DNA of 64,000 nt from UBA7477 sp045602925 (GTDB lineage: Bacteria; Bacillota; Clostridia; Oscillospirales; Ruminococcaceae): NCBI GenBank assembly GCA_045602925.1, contig JAZSCN010000041.1, positions 124,001 to 188,000 of the forward strand, given 5' to 3'. A model generated the notes under the pieces. It was given only the letters and a program-made list of their open reading frames with translations, did no database searches and was not told the DNA's origin. Below, in pieces: positions 1 to 9,637 of the stretch (its first letter is position 1; each line of letters opens with the position of its first letter). Made by a program: the position numbers and the translations under genes.

Positions 1-12
1 TTTTCGAGATTG

Positions 13-918
13 TTAGCACTCATTGTTCAACAGCTCCGTTTCATTATTTTTTTGCTTTATTTTATTTTCCTTTTTCTCGCGTCGTCTTTGTCGCCAAGCT
101 CTGAACTTTTCACGAATAAAGATACGCAGGAAATTTACTCCGACACAAAATACAATTGCGATTAATGTACTTGGTCTAACGAGCACGACAGTTGAAACGT
201 CATATTCAAACTTCTTCTCGTCAAACACGCAATTGACCTTTGTATTTTTAAGCACTCTTACAGTAAATATTCTACTCAGCAGTGCTATGACGTTATAGAG
301 GGCGGCGTTTAGCTTACCGTACATCATCGCTGCTTCGTAGGCGTCTTCCTTACCACTTGTAAGCTCTATATCGAGTTTTGTTATACGGACAGCTTTAAGC
401 AGCTTTTTAAAATACTTCCACGCCATTGGGATATACGGCTTAACCATTTTGAAGTAGCGTTTAATCTTAGCGAGTCCGCCTTCCTTCTTCTCTTCCTCTT
501 CGGGCAAAGGATCTTCATCCTGTGGAGAATCCTCGGAGGCTTCTTTAGGTGGGACTTCCTCCTGCTTTGGCTTCTCTGGGATAGCTTCGGCGGGCTTTTC
601 TTCTTTATCGACGCTGTAGGTTTCCTTTGGTTTTTCGTCTTCTTGAGAAACATCCATTTTCTCGGCATCTGCCAAGAGCTTTTCTATATCCTCATCGGTA
701 AACTCCGACTTATACTCATCGGCTTTTTCTTTATCTTTATCCTTCGTCTTATCCTTCTTAGGCTTTCTTGGATAGATAGTGAAAAAGAGGTATTTAAGCT
801 CAATTTTTGGTTTCTCGCCTGTTTTGGCTTCGACCGACAGACGCACAGAAAAGTGCAAGAGGATAACGATAAGCGCGATTATTCCAAGTAAAATATAAAG
901 TACAATTATCGTTATCAT
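13..918 (-). CDS. DUF2953 (YtfI-like) membrane-anchored protein
   Basis: 301 residues. Residues 1-25 form one hydrophobic N-terminal segment. A long Lys/Glu/Asp-rich low-complexity linker follows (about 50-145), then a conserved C-terminal region (about 155-300) that reads like DUF2953: a two-stranded LDIELTSG-type motif, a MYGKLNAALY helix and an amphipathic end. In many Clostridia this family sits directly downstream of scpB, as here (30 nt away), and near the sporulation gene ytfJ/gerW, which would lie beyond the left edge. Function of the family is poorly known; a link to sporulation or the cell envelope is inference. The start ATG abuts an AAGGAG sequence, an unusually short spacing, but no other in-frame start is apparent. 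Confidence 0.75.
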   Translation of the reverse strand: MITIIVLYILLGIIALIVILLHFSVRLSVEAKTGEKPKIELKYLFFTIYPRKPKKDKTKDKDKEKADEYKSEFTDEDIEKLLADAEKMDVSQEDEKPKETYSVDKEEKPAEAIPEKPKQEEVPPKEASEDSPQDEDPLPEEEEKKEGGLAKIKRYFKMVKPYIPMAWKYFKKLLKAVRITKLDIELTSGKEDAYEAAMMYGKLNAALYNVIALLSRIFTVRVLKNTKVNCVFDEKKFEYDVSTVVLVRPSTLIAIVFCVGVNFLRIFIREKFRAWRQRRREKKENKIKQKNNETELLNNEC

Positions 919-946
919 CTCCTTTAGAAATTAAGTTATACAAAAA

Positions 947-1516
947 TTACTGCTCGTTATTATATTCGGCATTTTCAATTATCTCGTCGATATTTATCTG
1001 CTCGGTATTTCTTGGAATATCCGGAAGCTCAGAAATTGACGAGAGTCCGAAGCACCTTAAGAAGTTCGGTGTTGTTTTATATGCAATCGGTCTGCCTGGT
1101 AAATCGAGTCTACCTGCTTCTGCCAAAAGCTCTTTTTCGACCAGAGAATTGACGGTAGATGAGCTATCGACACCTCTGACATTCTCGACAAAGCTTTTTG
1201 TGACAGGCTGGTTATAGGCAACGATTGTGAGCACCTCCATTGCTGCAGGTGAAAGCACTGTATTACGCTTTGTTTCGAGTGCTTTTTTAACATACTCGCT
1301 ATACCTTGTTTTTACGCTGAGCTGGTATGAGTCATCGAGAGTAAGTACAGTAAGTGGACTTTCTCTTTCGTCGAGCTTATCGTTTAGCATAATGACAAGC
1401 TCCTTGACCTTTTCAGGTTCTATTTCGAGTGTTTGAGCAAGCTTTGAAGCTTCGATTGGCTCGCCACTTGCAAAAAGCACTGCTTCTGTTATAGTCAAAA
1501 GTTCTTCTATCTGCAT
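947..1516 (-). CDS. scpB: Segregation and condensation protein B
   Basis: 189 residues, normal length for ScpB. ScpB dimerises and, with the kleisin ScpA, bridges the SMC heads of the condensin complex that compacts and segregates nascent chromosomes. The sequence shows the two winged-helix domains: an N-terminal one starting with the EAVLFASGEPI motif (about 10-20), and a second one with VLTIVAYNQPVT (about 95-107) and a GRPIAYKTT wing. It overlaps the end of scpA by 10 nt, the usual translationally coupled scpA-scpB arrangement. Confidence 0.95.
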   Translation of the reverse strand: MQIEELLTITEAVLFASGEPIEASKLAQTLEIEPEKVKELVIMLNDKLDERESPLTVLTLDDSYQLSVKTRYSEYVKKALETKRNTVLSPAAMEVLTIVAYNQPVTKSFVENVRGVDSSSTVNSLVEKELLAEAGRLDLPGRPIAYKTTPNFLRCFGLSSISELPDIPRNTEQINIDEIIENAEYNNEQ

Positions 1517-2460
1517 AAATTATTATTGCCTTTCTTAACGTATCCCCAAAGATTAGTTTTTCTAAGCGCACCTGTAGCAATTCTATAATGCTTTATTGCG
1601 CCGGGGTTATTCCACAAATTAACCTTAAGCTGTGGTGAGCCCTTATACTCATTATCATCGCTGAATGAGCTCTGTTCGTCATTTAGGGTTATACTCCCAT
1701 CCTCGTCGGAAGTCTGCTCATTGGGCATCTCCTTATTAAGATGTCTTTCTTCACGGCGCTTACCGACAAAGTAAAGCTCACTATTGTCGTCGCTTATTCT
1801 TATTCTTCCCGACTTGGTAAGCTCTAACACTGCGAGGAATGTGGCGACTTTTTCACTCTTATCGGTAACTCCGTCATACAGCTTGTCCATAGGACAGGTA
1901 CCCTTTGTATAGAGGTTCTTGAGGATAAAAATTATCTTTGAAGTAACCGACACTATCTTATGAGAAACAATCGGTTCAAAGAGTGACGCCTTGAGTGGTT
2001 GAGCTCGCTTAGCCTCAGTAGAAACTGCGAGGTACGCACTGACGAGCACATCAGCTGTATGGATGACGTTATAGGTCTTATCGACCTCGATTTTCATCTG
2101 TTCTCTTACAAAGCTATCGTTACCGATATAGCCCATACTAAGTCTTTGGGCACACATTTTACAGAGTGAATACTCTATAAGCTTTCCCTGAAGCTCTTTT
2201 TTAAGCTCCTGGGCTTCCTCCGGCTTAGGAAGGAGGCTGACGGTTTTGATATAGATAAGCTTTGCAGCCATCTCGAGAAACTCGCCTGCTGTTTCAAAGT
2301 CGGTTTCTGAGAGGTCCTCGATATACAGAAGATACTGCTCGAGCAGCACTGTAATCTGGATATCATTGATATTGAGCTTATGCTTTGAAATCAAAAACAA
2401 AAGCAGGTCCATTGGGCCTTCAAAGCAGCTGAGCTTGAAGGTTAAGCTTTCACGTTCCAT
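1507..2460 (-). CDS. scpA: Segregation and condensation protein A (kleisin)
   Basis: 317 residues. ScpA is the kleisin subunit of the SMC-ScpAB condensin. The N-terminal FEGPMDLLLFLI motif (about 14-25) and the NINDIQI segment are diagnostic, and the C-terminal winged helix (about 160-235) contains a FLAVLELTKSGRIRI core. An acidic, low-complexity insertion (about 240-275) lies before the last 40 residues, so the protein is longer than the roughly 250 residues common for ScpA. It starts 3 nt after the stop of the upstream M50 protease and overlaps scpB, so the three are probably cotranscribed. The ribosome site before this ATG is weak (TGGA), in line with translational coupling. Confidence 0.95.
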   Translation of the reverse strand: MERESLTFKLSCFEGPMDLLLFLISKHKLNINDIQITVLLEQYLLYIEDLSETDFETAGEFLEMAAKLIYIKTVSLLPKPEEAQELKKELQGKLIEYSLCKMCAQRLSMGYIGNDSFVREQMKIEVDKTYNVIHTADVLVSAYLAVSTEAKRAQPLKASLFEPIVSHKIVSVTSKIIFILKNLYTKGTCPMDKLYDGVTDKSEKVATFLAVLELTKSGRIRISDDNSELYFVGKRREERHLNKEMPNEQTSDEDGSITLNDEQSSFSDDNEYKGSPQLKVNLWNNPGAIKHYRIATGALRKTNLWGYVKKGNNNLCR

Positions 2461-2463
2461 CCA

Positions 2464-3153
2464 CTACACCAGCTTTTCTACCCAGTCAGTCAGGAGCACG
2501 AAGAAGTCAAAGACCTTTCCTCCCAAAAAATTCATAGGTTTTGAGAGGACACCTGTTGCAACCACGACAATAAACACAAGCTTAATTACCATTTCGTTTT
2601 CGTATAAAAACTTCTCATACTTTGAGGAAGTAAAATAGCTAAGTATCTTAGAGCCGTCGAGTGGTGGGATTGGGATGAGGTTAAAGATTGCCAGGCCGAT
2701 ATTTACTGATACGAAGAAATAAAGCAGTAAAATGAGGTAATATATTGGCTCGTCGTTTGTACCTGACATATAATAGATTATGCCATTTTTCAGCATATAG
2801 TTGTCGTTATTAAGGGCGATAGCAAAGCGCAGTCCGATTGTTGCGAAGAATGCAACGATAACGTTAGACAAAGGACCTGCGAGGGCTGTGAGTGCCATAC
2901 CTGCTCTATACTTTTTAAATCTAAGTGGGTTGACCGGCACAGGCTTTGCCCAGCCGAAGCCTGTAAGTAACAGGCAGGCAGCACCGACAATGTCGATATG
3001 AGCCAGCGGGTTCATTGTGAGTCTTCCCTTATAAAGTGCGGTATTATCACCGAGCTTATACGCACAGTAGGCGTGGGCAAACTCATGTATAGGCAATATC
3101 ATAAAAATAATCAGCACTCTTGCGCCGTATTCAATAATAGTATTTGCGTTCAA
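2464..3153 (-). CDS. Site-2 protease family (M50) membrane metalloprotease
   Basis: 229 residues, polytopic. The zinc motif HEFAH is at residues 23-27 in the first membrane segment and the third ligand motif NLIPIPPLDG is at 158-167 (Asp166), the signature of compact rhomboid-sized M50 peptidases. The family cleaves membrane-embedded substrates; the substrate here is unknown. These short M50 proteins are regularly found just upstream of scpA in Firmicutes. Translation probably starts at TTG, 9 nt after AAAGGGAG. Confidence 0.9.
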   Translation of the reverse strand: MNANTIIEYGARVLIIFMILPIHEFAHAYCAYKLGDNTALYKGRLTMNPLAHIDIVGAACLLLTGFGWAKPVPVNPLRFKKYRAGMALTALAGPLSNVIVAFFATIGLRFAIALNNDNYMLKNGIIYYMSGTNDEPIYYLILLLYFFVSVNIGLAIFNLIPIPPLDGSKILSYFTSSKYEKFLYENEMVIKLVFIVVVATGVLSKPMNFLGGKVFDFFVLLTDWVEKLV

Positions 3154-3336
3154 AATAGTAGCTCCCTTTCGCTATGGGTAATGACTTTTATTTATTTGGC
3201 TATTAATCATACCAATACATTATGTATTATACTATATTTTAAGTAAAATTACAAGGTCATTCGGGGCATTTTTTTGTAACAACACATAAAGTTTATGTAA
3301 AATCGAAGTAAATTTAAAAAAAATCTAAAAAAACAC

Positions 3337-3365
3337 TTGCATTTTCGTTTGAATTCTGTTAAAAT
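3337..3365 (+). promoter_or_regulatory. Promoter of rpmB
   Basis: TTGCAT (3337-3342), 17-nt spacer, TAAAAT (3360-3365), 45 nt before the rpmB start. A sigma-A type match in an AT-rich intergenic stretch. Confidence 0.6.
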
Positions 3366-3409
3366 ACTAATGTTGCATATTTTGATTATTGAAAAGGAGG
3401 TGCAACCTG

Positions 3410-3595
3410 ATGGCAAAGTGCGATATTTGCGGAAAGGGTGTAACTTTCGGAATTAAGGTTTCTCACTCACACAGAAGAACAAACAGAACTTGGAAGCCAA
3501 ATGTTAAGAGAGTAAAGGCTGTAGTTAACGGCACTCCTTGTCATGTTTACGCATGCTCCAGATGTCTGCGTTCAGGCAAGGTAGAAAGAGCTTAA
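3410..3595 (+). CDS. rpmB: 50S ribosomal protein L28
   Basis: 61 residues. Component of the large ribosomal subunit. The sequence begins MAKCDICGKGV, carries the SHSHRRTNRTWKPN block typical of bacterial L28, and ends with a CSRCLRSGKVERA tail. Cys4/Cys7 and the C-terminal CSRC make this the zinc-binding (C+) form. The start was set at the ATG 7 nt after AAAAGGAGG rather than at an in-frame ATG 21 nt further upstream. Monocistronic between its own promoter and terminator. Confidence 0.97.
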   Translation: MAKCDICGKGVTFGIKVSHSHRRTNRTWKPNVKRVKAVVNGTPCHVYACSRCLRSGKVERA

Positions 3596-3630
3596 TTACG
3601 AGTTTCTTATTACGTTATCCGAAAGAAATA

Positions 3631-3660
3631 GCGTCGCTGTTATGCGACGCTTTTATTTTT
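3631..3660 (+). terminator. Terminator after rpmB
   Basis: Perfect 7-bp stem GCGTCGC/GCGACGC with a 6-nt loop followed by TTTTATTTTT. Confidence 0.85.
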
Positions 3661-3664
3661 GCTA

Positions 3665-3925
3665 TTAATCTACATTATCTTCTTGGTTATTGGAAGCTTC
3701 TGGATTTTCTGAAGCTTCTTTATTTTTCTCTTCTGCATCAGAGTCGGGATTCTCGTCTTTGTTGTTCTCGTCGATAATAGATCCAATCATCAAGCCGCCA
3801 CACATACCTATACACATACCGATTAGTCTATCGCCCATAGCTGAGCCGATTAATATACCGAGTACTAATCCGAGGCACATAAAGACGATTGTAAACTCTG
3901 TTTTTTTATTATTTTTCTTATCCAT
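3665..3925 (-). CDS. Small glycine-rich membrane protein, unknown function
   Basis: 86 residues from the ATG that follows AGGTGGG; an in-frame start 14 codons upstream lacks a ribosome site. After a basic N-terminus (MDKKNNKK) come two hydrophobic, Gly/Met-rich segments resembling a glycine-zipper hairpin (about 10-48), then an acidic, Asn/Glu-rich tail. I do not recognise the family. Convergent with rpmB. Confidence 0.6.
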   Translation of the reverse strand: MDKKNNKKTEFTIVFMCLGLVLGILIGSAMGDRLIGMCIGMCGGLMIGSIIDENNKDENPDSDAEEKNKEASENPEASNNQEDNVD

Positions 3926-4030
3926 TAAAAGCCCACCTAAAACTATATTTGATACATCAAGCGACAAGATATAACATATCGCAAGACTAATTATAGCAAG
4001 AGACCCCTATATTGTCAACCCGAGACAAAA

Positions 4031-4065
4031 TTAAGGCACTTTTGATTCTTCAAAAGTGCCTTTTA
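4031..4065. terminator. Terminator after the LtaS-like gene
   Basis: Stem AAGGCACTTTTGA/TCAAAAGTGCCTT with a 4-nt loop, T-rich on both sides; it lies just downstream of the minus-strand LtaS-like gene. Confidence 0.75.
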
Positions 4066-4067
4066 TA

Positions 4068-6260
4068 CTAGCTTGCGTTTTCTAGCTGTGAATTATTTTG
4101 CTGTTCTAATTCATTTTGCTGTTCTTCGATAAGGTTATGGAAGATTATCGCATTAGAAACCTCGATACGCTTTTCGGCATATTCGGTATAGTACTCTATA
4201 TACTCCTTATCGACTACCCCGTTATTTACACGCTCAGAGAGCACATCCTCATTATACTCACTAACCTCACTCTTGAAGTCGCCGTCACGGTCCTCTCTGT
4301 AAACTGGGCTTCTAAAGTCCTTATAAATCTGATTACAGGAGGCACCAAGTGCTACATTCTTATAGCCTGTAAGGTCGAAGTAATTATCTGTCTGGCTATC
4401 GTAATAGACTGTATCTGTAATAAAGCTTGCGTCCGGGAACACGACAACATTTTCCTCGTTCTTACCGAGGCTGAAGATATCTGTTCCGATAGCGTATTCG
4501 CTTTCAAAACCAAACATATTACCGAGGGTTGGCAGACAGTCATACATACCCATTATCTTAGTAACCTCGACAGGCTCTACCGGCATATCCTTACTCCATA
4601 TAATAAATGGAACAGAGCGATTGATTTTGTATGTATACTCATCAACTGCGATATAACCGTCGTCGTCCTCATCGAGCACTTCATCGGTAAAAGGATTATA
4701 GTTATAGTAATACTCGTATTCTTCTTCCTTAATCTTTGCGTCGTGGTCGCCGTAGATAACAATTACTGTATCTTCGAGCAATCCTGCACTATCGAGGTCG
4801 TTTATAAACTGGCCTATTGCCTGGTCTGCATAACGGACAGACTTAAAGTAGCTACCCATTGAAGTACCTTCGAGGAAGTCGGCTGAAATTTCTTCGTACG
4901 AGCCGGTGGATTCGTCATATTCCTTATACTTAAAGTCGACCTCAAAATTGCTATAATTCTCAATATCGGTAAAAGGAGTATGGTTGGTGAGCATAATCAT
5001 TACGCCATAGAAGTTTTCATATTCCTTATCAATATTTTGAATCTTAGAGATTGCCTGTCTGAAGAATGACTTATCGGAAAGGCCGAGTCCGATTGATTCG
5101 TCGATATTAAAATCCTCTGACGAATGGTACAGCTTATCATAGCCGAGTGATGCGTGAAGATTAAGTCTATTCCAATACGAGCCGTTATTACCGTGCATAC
5201 TGAAGGTATAGTAATCCTTTTCCTTCAAGAGCTTCTGGATGCTCATATAATTTCTATCCCAATAGTTGATAGCGACTGTTCCACTTGTTGCAGGTAGCAT
5301 TGATGTACTAAATGTAAATTCCGAGTCGGAGCTTGTGCCGACGCTTTCCTGCGAATAGAAGTTAGAGAAGTATATTCCGCTTTTTGCAAGACTACTGAGG
5401 TTCGGGGTGAGAGGCATGCCATTCACATAAGTACCGAGAGTGAAGTTCTGGATACTTTCGGCGTGGATAACGATTATATTCTTACCCTCAAAGATACCCG
5501 TATAGGCATTCTTTTTAGAATTATCAGAGCTACCATCGTCATAGAAGTCGATAAAGGTCTGCTGGCTTTCTTCAAAGCCCCAGAGTGTATTAAACTTTGC
5601 AGCCACTGACGAAACTATATCGCTGAGCTGGTAGAGAGTCATACCGAACTTACCGAGTACATATTCTCTATTCCACTGCTTACGGAATCTTGACCAGTCG
5701 GTACCTGTAAGGGTAAGTGCGAACACGCCGAGCATACACAGGGCGCATATAAACGCCTTGAGTGGCATTTTCTTACCCTTTTGAACGGCTTCGGTATTCT
5801 CGTAATGCTTTGGTGCTTTTTTCTTTATAACAAAATGGGTTATGATTATTGCGATTGGTGCCCAGATAAACACGATATCCTTAGGCTCCATAATATAGCC
5901 TGTTACGGCATTTGCTACGCCACCGAGCTGAGAGGCTGTTGCTAAGAGTGAGAATGATATAAACGAACGATAATTTGTATAATACACAGAATTTGCGCCA
6001 CACAAAAATGCGAAAATCACAGATAATATGGAATAATATATCACTCGTCTTTTAGGCTTTATCGCAAAGCCCAATATACTGAACATAACGCCCATTCCGA
6101 GCTCAGCAAGCACCGGCTGGATTGAGGTATAGTTCTTGACTGTATATGCGCGGAGAATAAAAGAATTCACTACACATGAAAACAAGAACACGAGGAGCAG
6201 TACGTTTTCGCAAGAAAACTTTTTAAAACCCTTCCACAGCTTTTTTATTTTATTTTTCAT
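4068..6260 (-). CDS. LtaS-family phosphoglycerol transferase/sulfatase
   Basis: 730 residues. About five N-terminal membrane segments (20-190) precede an extracellular sulfatase-fold domain (about 255-660), the architecture of lipoteichoic acid synthase and related enzymes that move glycerol-phosphate from phosphatidylglycerol. Visible catalytic motifs: HAES (Glu268, metal), SVGTSSDSEF with the nucleophile Thr309, SMHGNNGSYWNR, MLTNHTPF and IYGDHDAKI. A Gln/Asn/Glu-rich tail follows. LTA synthesis as opposed to glycolipid modification cannot be decided from sequence; no partner genes are adjacent. The ribosome site is weak. Confidence 0.88.
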   Translation of the reverse strand: MKNKIKKLWKGFKKFSCENVLLLVFLFSCVVNSFILRAYTVKNYTSIQPVLAELGMGVMFSILGFAIKPKRRVIYYSILSVIFAFLCGANSVYYTNYRSFISFSLLATASQLGGVANAVTGYIMEPKDIVFIWAPIAIIITHFVIKKKAPKHYENTEAVQKGKKMPLKAFICALCMLGVFALTLTGTDWSRFRKQWNREYVLGKFGMTLYQLSDIVSSVAAKFNTLWGFEESQQTFIDFYDDGSSDNSKKNAYTGIFEGKNIIVIHAESIQNFTLGTYVNGMPLTPNLSSLAKSGIYFSNFYSQESVGTSSDSEFTFSTSMLPATSGTVAINYWDRNYMSIQKLLKEKDYYTFSMHGNNGSYWNRLNLHASLGYDKLYHSSEDFNIDESIGLGLSDKSFFRQAISKIQNIDKEYENFYGVMIMLTNHTPFTDIENYSNFEVDFKYKEYDESTGSYEEISADFLEGTSMGSYFKSVRYADQAIGQFINDLDSAGLLEDTVIVIYGDHDAKIKEEEYEYYYNYNPFTDEVLDEDDDGYIAVDEYTYKINRSVPFIIWSKDMPVEPVEVTKIMGMYDCLPTLGNMFGFESEYAIGTDIFSLGKNEENVVVFPDASFITDTVYYDSQTDNYFDLTGYKNVALGASCNQIYKDFRSPVYREDRDGDFKSEVSEYNEDVLSERVNNGVVDKEYIEYYTEYAEKRIEVSNAIIFHNLIEEQQNELEQQNNSQLENAS

Positions 6261-6537
6261 TTATTAGTCTACCTTATCTTTCTGTCGCAAGCCAAACACG
6301 GCTTTTCGACTTTGATATTACATACTAATTTTAAGACTCTTAATCATATTTGTCAATAGAATTAGGCAACTTTCATTTTTTTTACTAATGAAAAGTACAA
6401 ATAATGCGTGACTTTTTTGACATTATGTGATACAATATAATCAGCAAAATTAATTTATGATAAAAAAGCGAAATTTCGGTCACAAATTCATCACAAGACA
6501 TCAGCATTTCCACAACATTTTTGAAGGGATGTATATT

Positions 6538-7512
6538 ATGAAAAAATTAAAAAAGCTGATTGACGTAGTATCCGATGGAAGAATCTTTATTCAGACTCAC
6601 AATTATCCTGACCCCGATGCAATTGCCTCTGCTTTTGGTGTTCAAAAGCTTCTAGAACACTTTAATATCACTTCTACGATATGCTATGATGGGACTGCTG
6701 AAAAGCTATCTGCGCTGACTATGCTTTCAAATTTTGGCATTGAGATGGTGCCGATTGCTGAGATACCTGATATGTGCGAAAAGGACAAGATTATCACTGT
6801 TGACGCACAAAAATACAATTCCAATCTCACTGACCTTATTGGTGACGAGGTTGCTTGCATTGATCACCACCCTACCATATTCGATTGCGAGTACGAATAC
6901 AAGGATGTACGAATTGTTGGTGCATGTTCTACACTTATTGCTGAATACTTTTTTGAAAACAGAATTCCACTAGAGGAAAATGTAGCTTCGGCACTTTTAT
7001 ACGGAATAAAGATGGACACGGCTGATTTTTCAAGAGGCGTTACACAGCATGATGTTAATATGTACGCAAAGCTATTCCCACACGCTGACAACGACCTTCT
7101 TGACAGGATGAAGATAAACACTCTGGAATTTGCTGACCTCAAGGCTTACGGCTCGGCAATTGAGAGTATAACGGTATTTGAAAATGTTGGCTTTGCATAC
7201 ATTCCTTTCGAATGTCCTGATGCACTTATTGCGATGATTTCGGACTTTATACTTGCGCTTGATGTTATTGAATTCAGTGTTGTATACTCAAAGAGAAATG
7301 ATGGCTACAAGTTCTCTATTCGTTCGGAAATTCCTGAGTATCACGCAGGAAGAATCACGCAATACGCACTTGACGGCATTGGAAGCGGTGGTGGTCACGC
7401 ACGAATGGCTGGTGGCTTTGCGAAGATTAATGCAGCTGACGACACTTATCTTGCGCACGAGGTTCATAGCATTTTTGACAAGGCGTTAAAGCGTTATACT
7501 TCTGAAAACTAA
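6538..7512 (+). CDS. DHH/DHHA1 family phosphoesterase (NrnA-like)
   Basis: 324 residues. The DHH domain has NYPDPDAIAS (motif I, metal Asp residues), TVDAQ and CIDHHPT (motif III), then KMDTADFSRG. The C-terminal DHHA1 domain ends in GSGGGHARMAGG, which binds substrate. Members such as NrnA degrade nano-RNA and pAp, and others hydrolyse pApA from c-di-AMP turnover; which applies here is open. Start chosen at the ATG 8 nt after GAAGGG; a frame extension of 27 codons upstream lacks a ribosome site and homologous character. Confidence 0.85.
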   Translation: MKKLKKLIDVVSDGRIFIQTHNYPDPDAIASAFGVQKLLEHFNITSTICYDGTAEKLSALTMLSNFGIEMVPIAEIPDMCEKDKIITVDAQKYNSNLTDLIGDEVACIDHHPTIFDCEYEYKDVRIVGACSTLIAEYFFENRIPLEENVASALLYGIKMDTADFSRGVTQHDVNMYAKLFPHADNDLLDRMKINTLEFADLKAYGSAIESITVFENVGFAYIPFECPDALIAMISDFILALDVIEFSVVYSKRNDGYKFSIRSEIPEYHAGRITQYALDGIGSGGGHARMAGGFAKINAADDTYLAHEVHSIFDKALKRYTSEN

Positions 7513-7530
7513 ATATTAAAAACAGGCACA

Positions 7531-7567
7531 AAAATGGCACCGAACGATCGGTGCCATTAATTTTTAT
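7531..7567. terminator. Bidirectional terminator
   Basis: Stem ATGGCACCGA/TCGGTGCCAT between the convergent DHH and L,D-transpeptidase genes, with T-rich tails on both strands. Confidence 0.85.
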
Positions 7568-7569
7568 AA

Positions 7570-9432
7570 TTAGTAGTACATTACGACAGGGGTACCACCC
7601 TTAACCATATTATAGAGCTTTTCAACCTCTGCGAGCTTCATATTGATACAGCCATGAGAGCCGTTAGTAAGGTATATACTACCGCCATAGCTACCACGGC
7701 TAAGGTCGTGGAATCCGATACCTTCATAAGAAACTCTGATAAAGTACTTAACGTACACGTTGGAATATCCGTCACCGCTTAAGTAGTCAGGGCTCTTTTT
7801 ATGGAGAATCTCATACACGCCTTCAGGAGTGATTCTTTTAGGGTCTGAGTGGAGTCCTGATACTATCTGGTCTGTCTGGAACTTGCAGACGCCATTCTCG
7901 TAATACCACATCTTTTGTGCAGTAAGGTCAACCTCGATATAGGTATCACCGATATCATCGTTTTCAGACCTTGCATCTTCGAGTGCTTTATAGGTGAAGA
8001 ATGCGACGCCATCTTCGTCGAGTCTTGTTGCATAGACAGGGTCGATTGTAGTATTTTCGCCCTCTAAGAGGACCTTCTTGAGCCTTTCGGCTGTCTTTTC
8101 CTTATCAATCATCCAGCCGTATGTTCCCTGTGGGCCTTGTTCTACGCGGATGTTACCCTGGAGTGTAGCGTTGAAGCTTCTTGTTGTACCATAGGTATCG
8201 TAGGTATCAGCGAGGATACCCACATAGTGAGAAACCTCATCCATCTTGACTGAATAGCTACCATCAGATTCAAACTCGAGCCAATTTGCGTAGTCGTCCA
8301 TTGTGAGGACTTCCTGGGTATAGTCGAAGTCGATTGTTACAGTAAAGTCAGGGAAATTATTATAGAATTCCAGCTGATCCTGGAGATCTTCCTTTTGAAT
8401 CTCGGCAACCTTTACAGAATAATACTTTGAGATATCGACTCTAAGGTTGCCATTTTTAACCTCGTCCATAATATAAGCTACGAGCCCTTCAGCGTCGACA
8501 TCATTACCATCTACTGCATCTATAATCTGGTAGCCGTTTGCTGTCTTAGTGATAAAGGCATTCTTTGGCTCGATAGTTGCCCACTTAATATTAGTGAGTC
8601 GCTGATTGAGCTTTTGCTCGTCATACTTAGCTGAAGTATCGATAGTATACTCTGTTGTTGTAAAAAGTGACTTAAACCAAGTCTTTCTATTAATCTCAGA
8701 ATAGAACTTTGCGACCTGCTCGTCTATGTCTATTGTATAGCCAAAATCCGAAAGCAGAATATTGTATGCAGTAGAGCCATCGGCATTAGTGAGCACCAGC
8801 GACTTTGCGATATCGTCGCTATCGACAGCCTCGGTAGCCTCCTGCAGAGTCATTTTACTAACATCGACACCGTTGATTGTAGTATTCGGCAGGAATGCAC
8901 CATTAGTAAGCACGAGGCCTATAAAGTATGTCATTCCCAGCACGAGCACGAGGAAGCCGATTATAAATATTGCTGCAGTTTTTCCGCCTGAAGACTTTTT
9001 CTTCTTACGTCTTTTAGGAGCCTGGCCTGCAGGTCTTGAGCTAGGTCTTCTCTGTCCTGAAGCAGATGCCGGTCTTCTTTGAGGGTTAGTTCTCTGCCCT
9101 TGGGATGTTCTTTGCCCCTGCGAGCTTCTTTGAGATGCAGGTCTTGTTTGTCTTTGTGCCATTGGTCTCTCCCTTGTAACGTCATTAGTATAAGCTGACG
9201 TTGATAGCCTTTCATTGACATCGACGGTCTGGGTGCTTTCATAGTCATCATCGCCGATACTCATAGCTATACGCTTAGCCATATCCTCGGCACGTTTACG
9301 ACGCAAATCTGCTTGCGCCGAAGCGTCGGCCGGATTATCGGAATAATTATTGCCTGACGGATCAGAAGAAAGCCTGATGTCGAGTTCATCGTTATCTCTA
9401 CCGCCGCCGGTAATATCAAAATTATTAGCCAT
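7570..9432 (-). CDS. Membrane-anchored L,D-transpeptidase (YkuD) with PG-binding domain
   Basis: 620 residues. A cytoplasmic N-terminal region (1-150) is rich in Arg/Gln/Ser and ends in a basic RRKKKK cluster; a membrane segment follows (152-176); then extracellular domains resembling the PG_binding_4 repeat (about 185-460) and a C-terminal YkuD domain (about 490-620). The catalytic motif is SHGCINM with Cys595 and His593, and an upstream GFHDL contributes to the active site. Such enzymes make 3-3 cross-links in peptidoglycan or attach proteins. The long disordered cytoplasmic tail may serve regulation or localisation. Transcribed alone from a good promoter at 9495-9523. Confidence 0.92.
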   Translation of the reverse strand: MANNFDITGGGRDNDELDIRLSSDPSGNNYSDNPADASAQADLRRKRAEDMAKRIAMSIGDDDYESTQTVDVNERLSTSAYTNDVTRERPMAQRQTRPASQRSSQGQRTSQGQRTNPQRRPASASGQRRPSSRPAGQAPKRRKKKKSSGGKTAAIFIIGFLVLVLGMTYFIGLVLTNGAFLPNTTINGVDVSKMTLQEATEAVDSDDIAKSLVLTNADGSTAYNILLSDFGYTIDIDEQVAKFYSEINRKTWFKSLFTTTEYTIDTSAKYDEQKLNQRLTNIKWATIEPKNAFITKTANGYQIIDAVDGNDVDAEGLVAYIMDEVKNGNLRVDISKYYSVKVAEIQKEDLQDQLEFYNNFPDFTVTIDFDYTQEVLTMDDYANWLEFESDGSYSVKMDEVSHYVGILADTYDTYGTTRSFNATLQGNIRVEQGPQGTYGWMIDKEKTAERLKKVLLEGENTTIDPVYATRLDEDGVAFFTYKALEDARSENDDIGDTYIEVDLTAQKMWYYENGVCKFQTDQIVSGLHSDPKRITPEGVYEILHKKSPDYLSGDGYSNVYVKYFIRVSYEGIGFHDLSRGSYGGSIYLTNGSHGCINMKLAEVEKLYNMVKGGTPVVMYY

Positions 9433-9494
9433 AAAAAATCCTTTCAGATATCATTTAAGCGCTATCTTCACATAAAGACAGCTTCACAATTAAC

Positions 9495-9523
9495 ATTATA
9501 CCATAATTTTAATTGCAATGCAA
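9495..9523 (-). promoter_or_regulatory. Promoter of the L,D-transpeptidase gene
   Basis: On the minus strand TTGCAT (9518-9523), 17-nt spacer, TATAAT (9495-9500), about 60 nt before the start codon. Confidence 0.65.
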
Positions 9524-9599
9524 CGTCAATTTACGTACAATTTGGTGACAAATGGGCACTGTTTTTGTTACATTATGTTACATTAGAGTTTTAAATATT

Positions 9600-9631
9600 A
9601 CAAAAAACGCTCATTTCTGGGCGTTTTTTGT
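9600..9631 (-). terminator. Terminator after the GH113-like gene
   Basis: Stem ACAAAAAACGC/GCGTTTTTTGT, six nucleotides past the stop codon; the T-run is part of the stem, typical of these genomes. Confidence 0.75.
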
Positions 9632-9637
9632 CTTAAG

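Noticed and set aside
4116..4862. 248-codon open frame opposite the LtaS-like gene
   Set aside because: Antisense shadow of a well-supported gene with catalytic motifs; no ribosome site.
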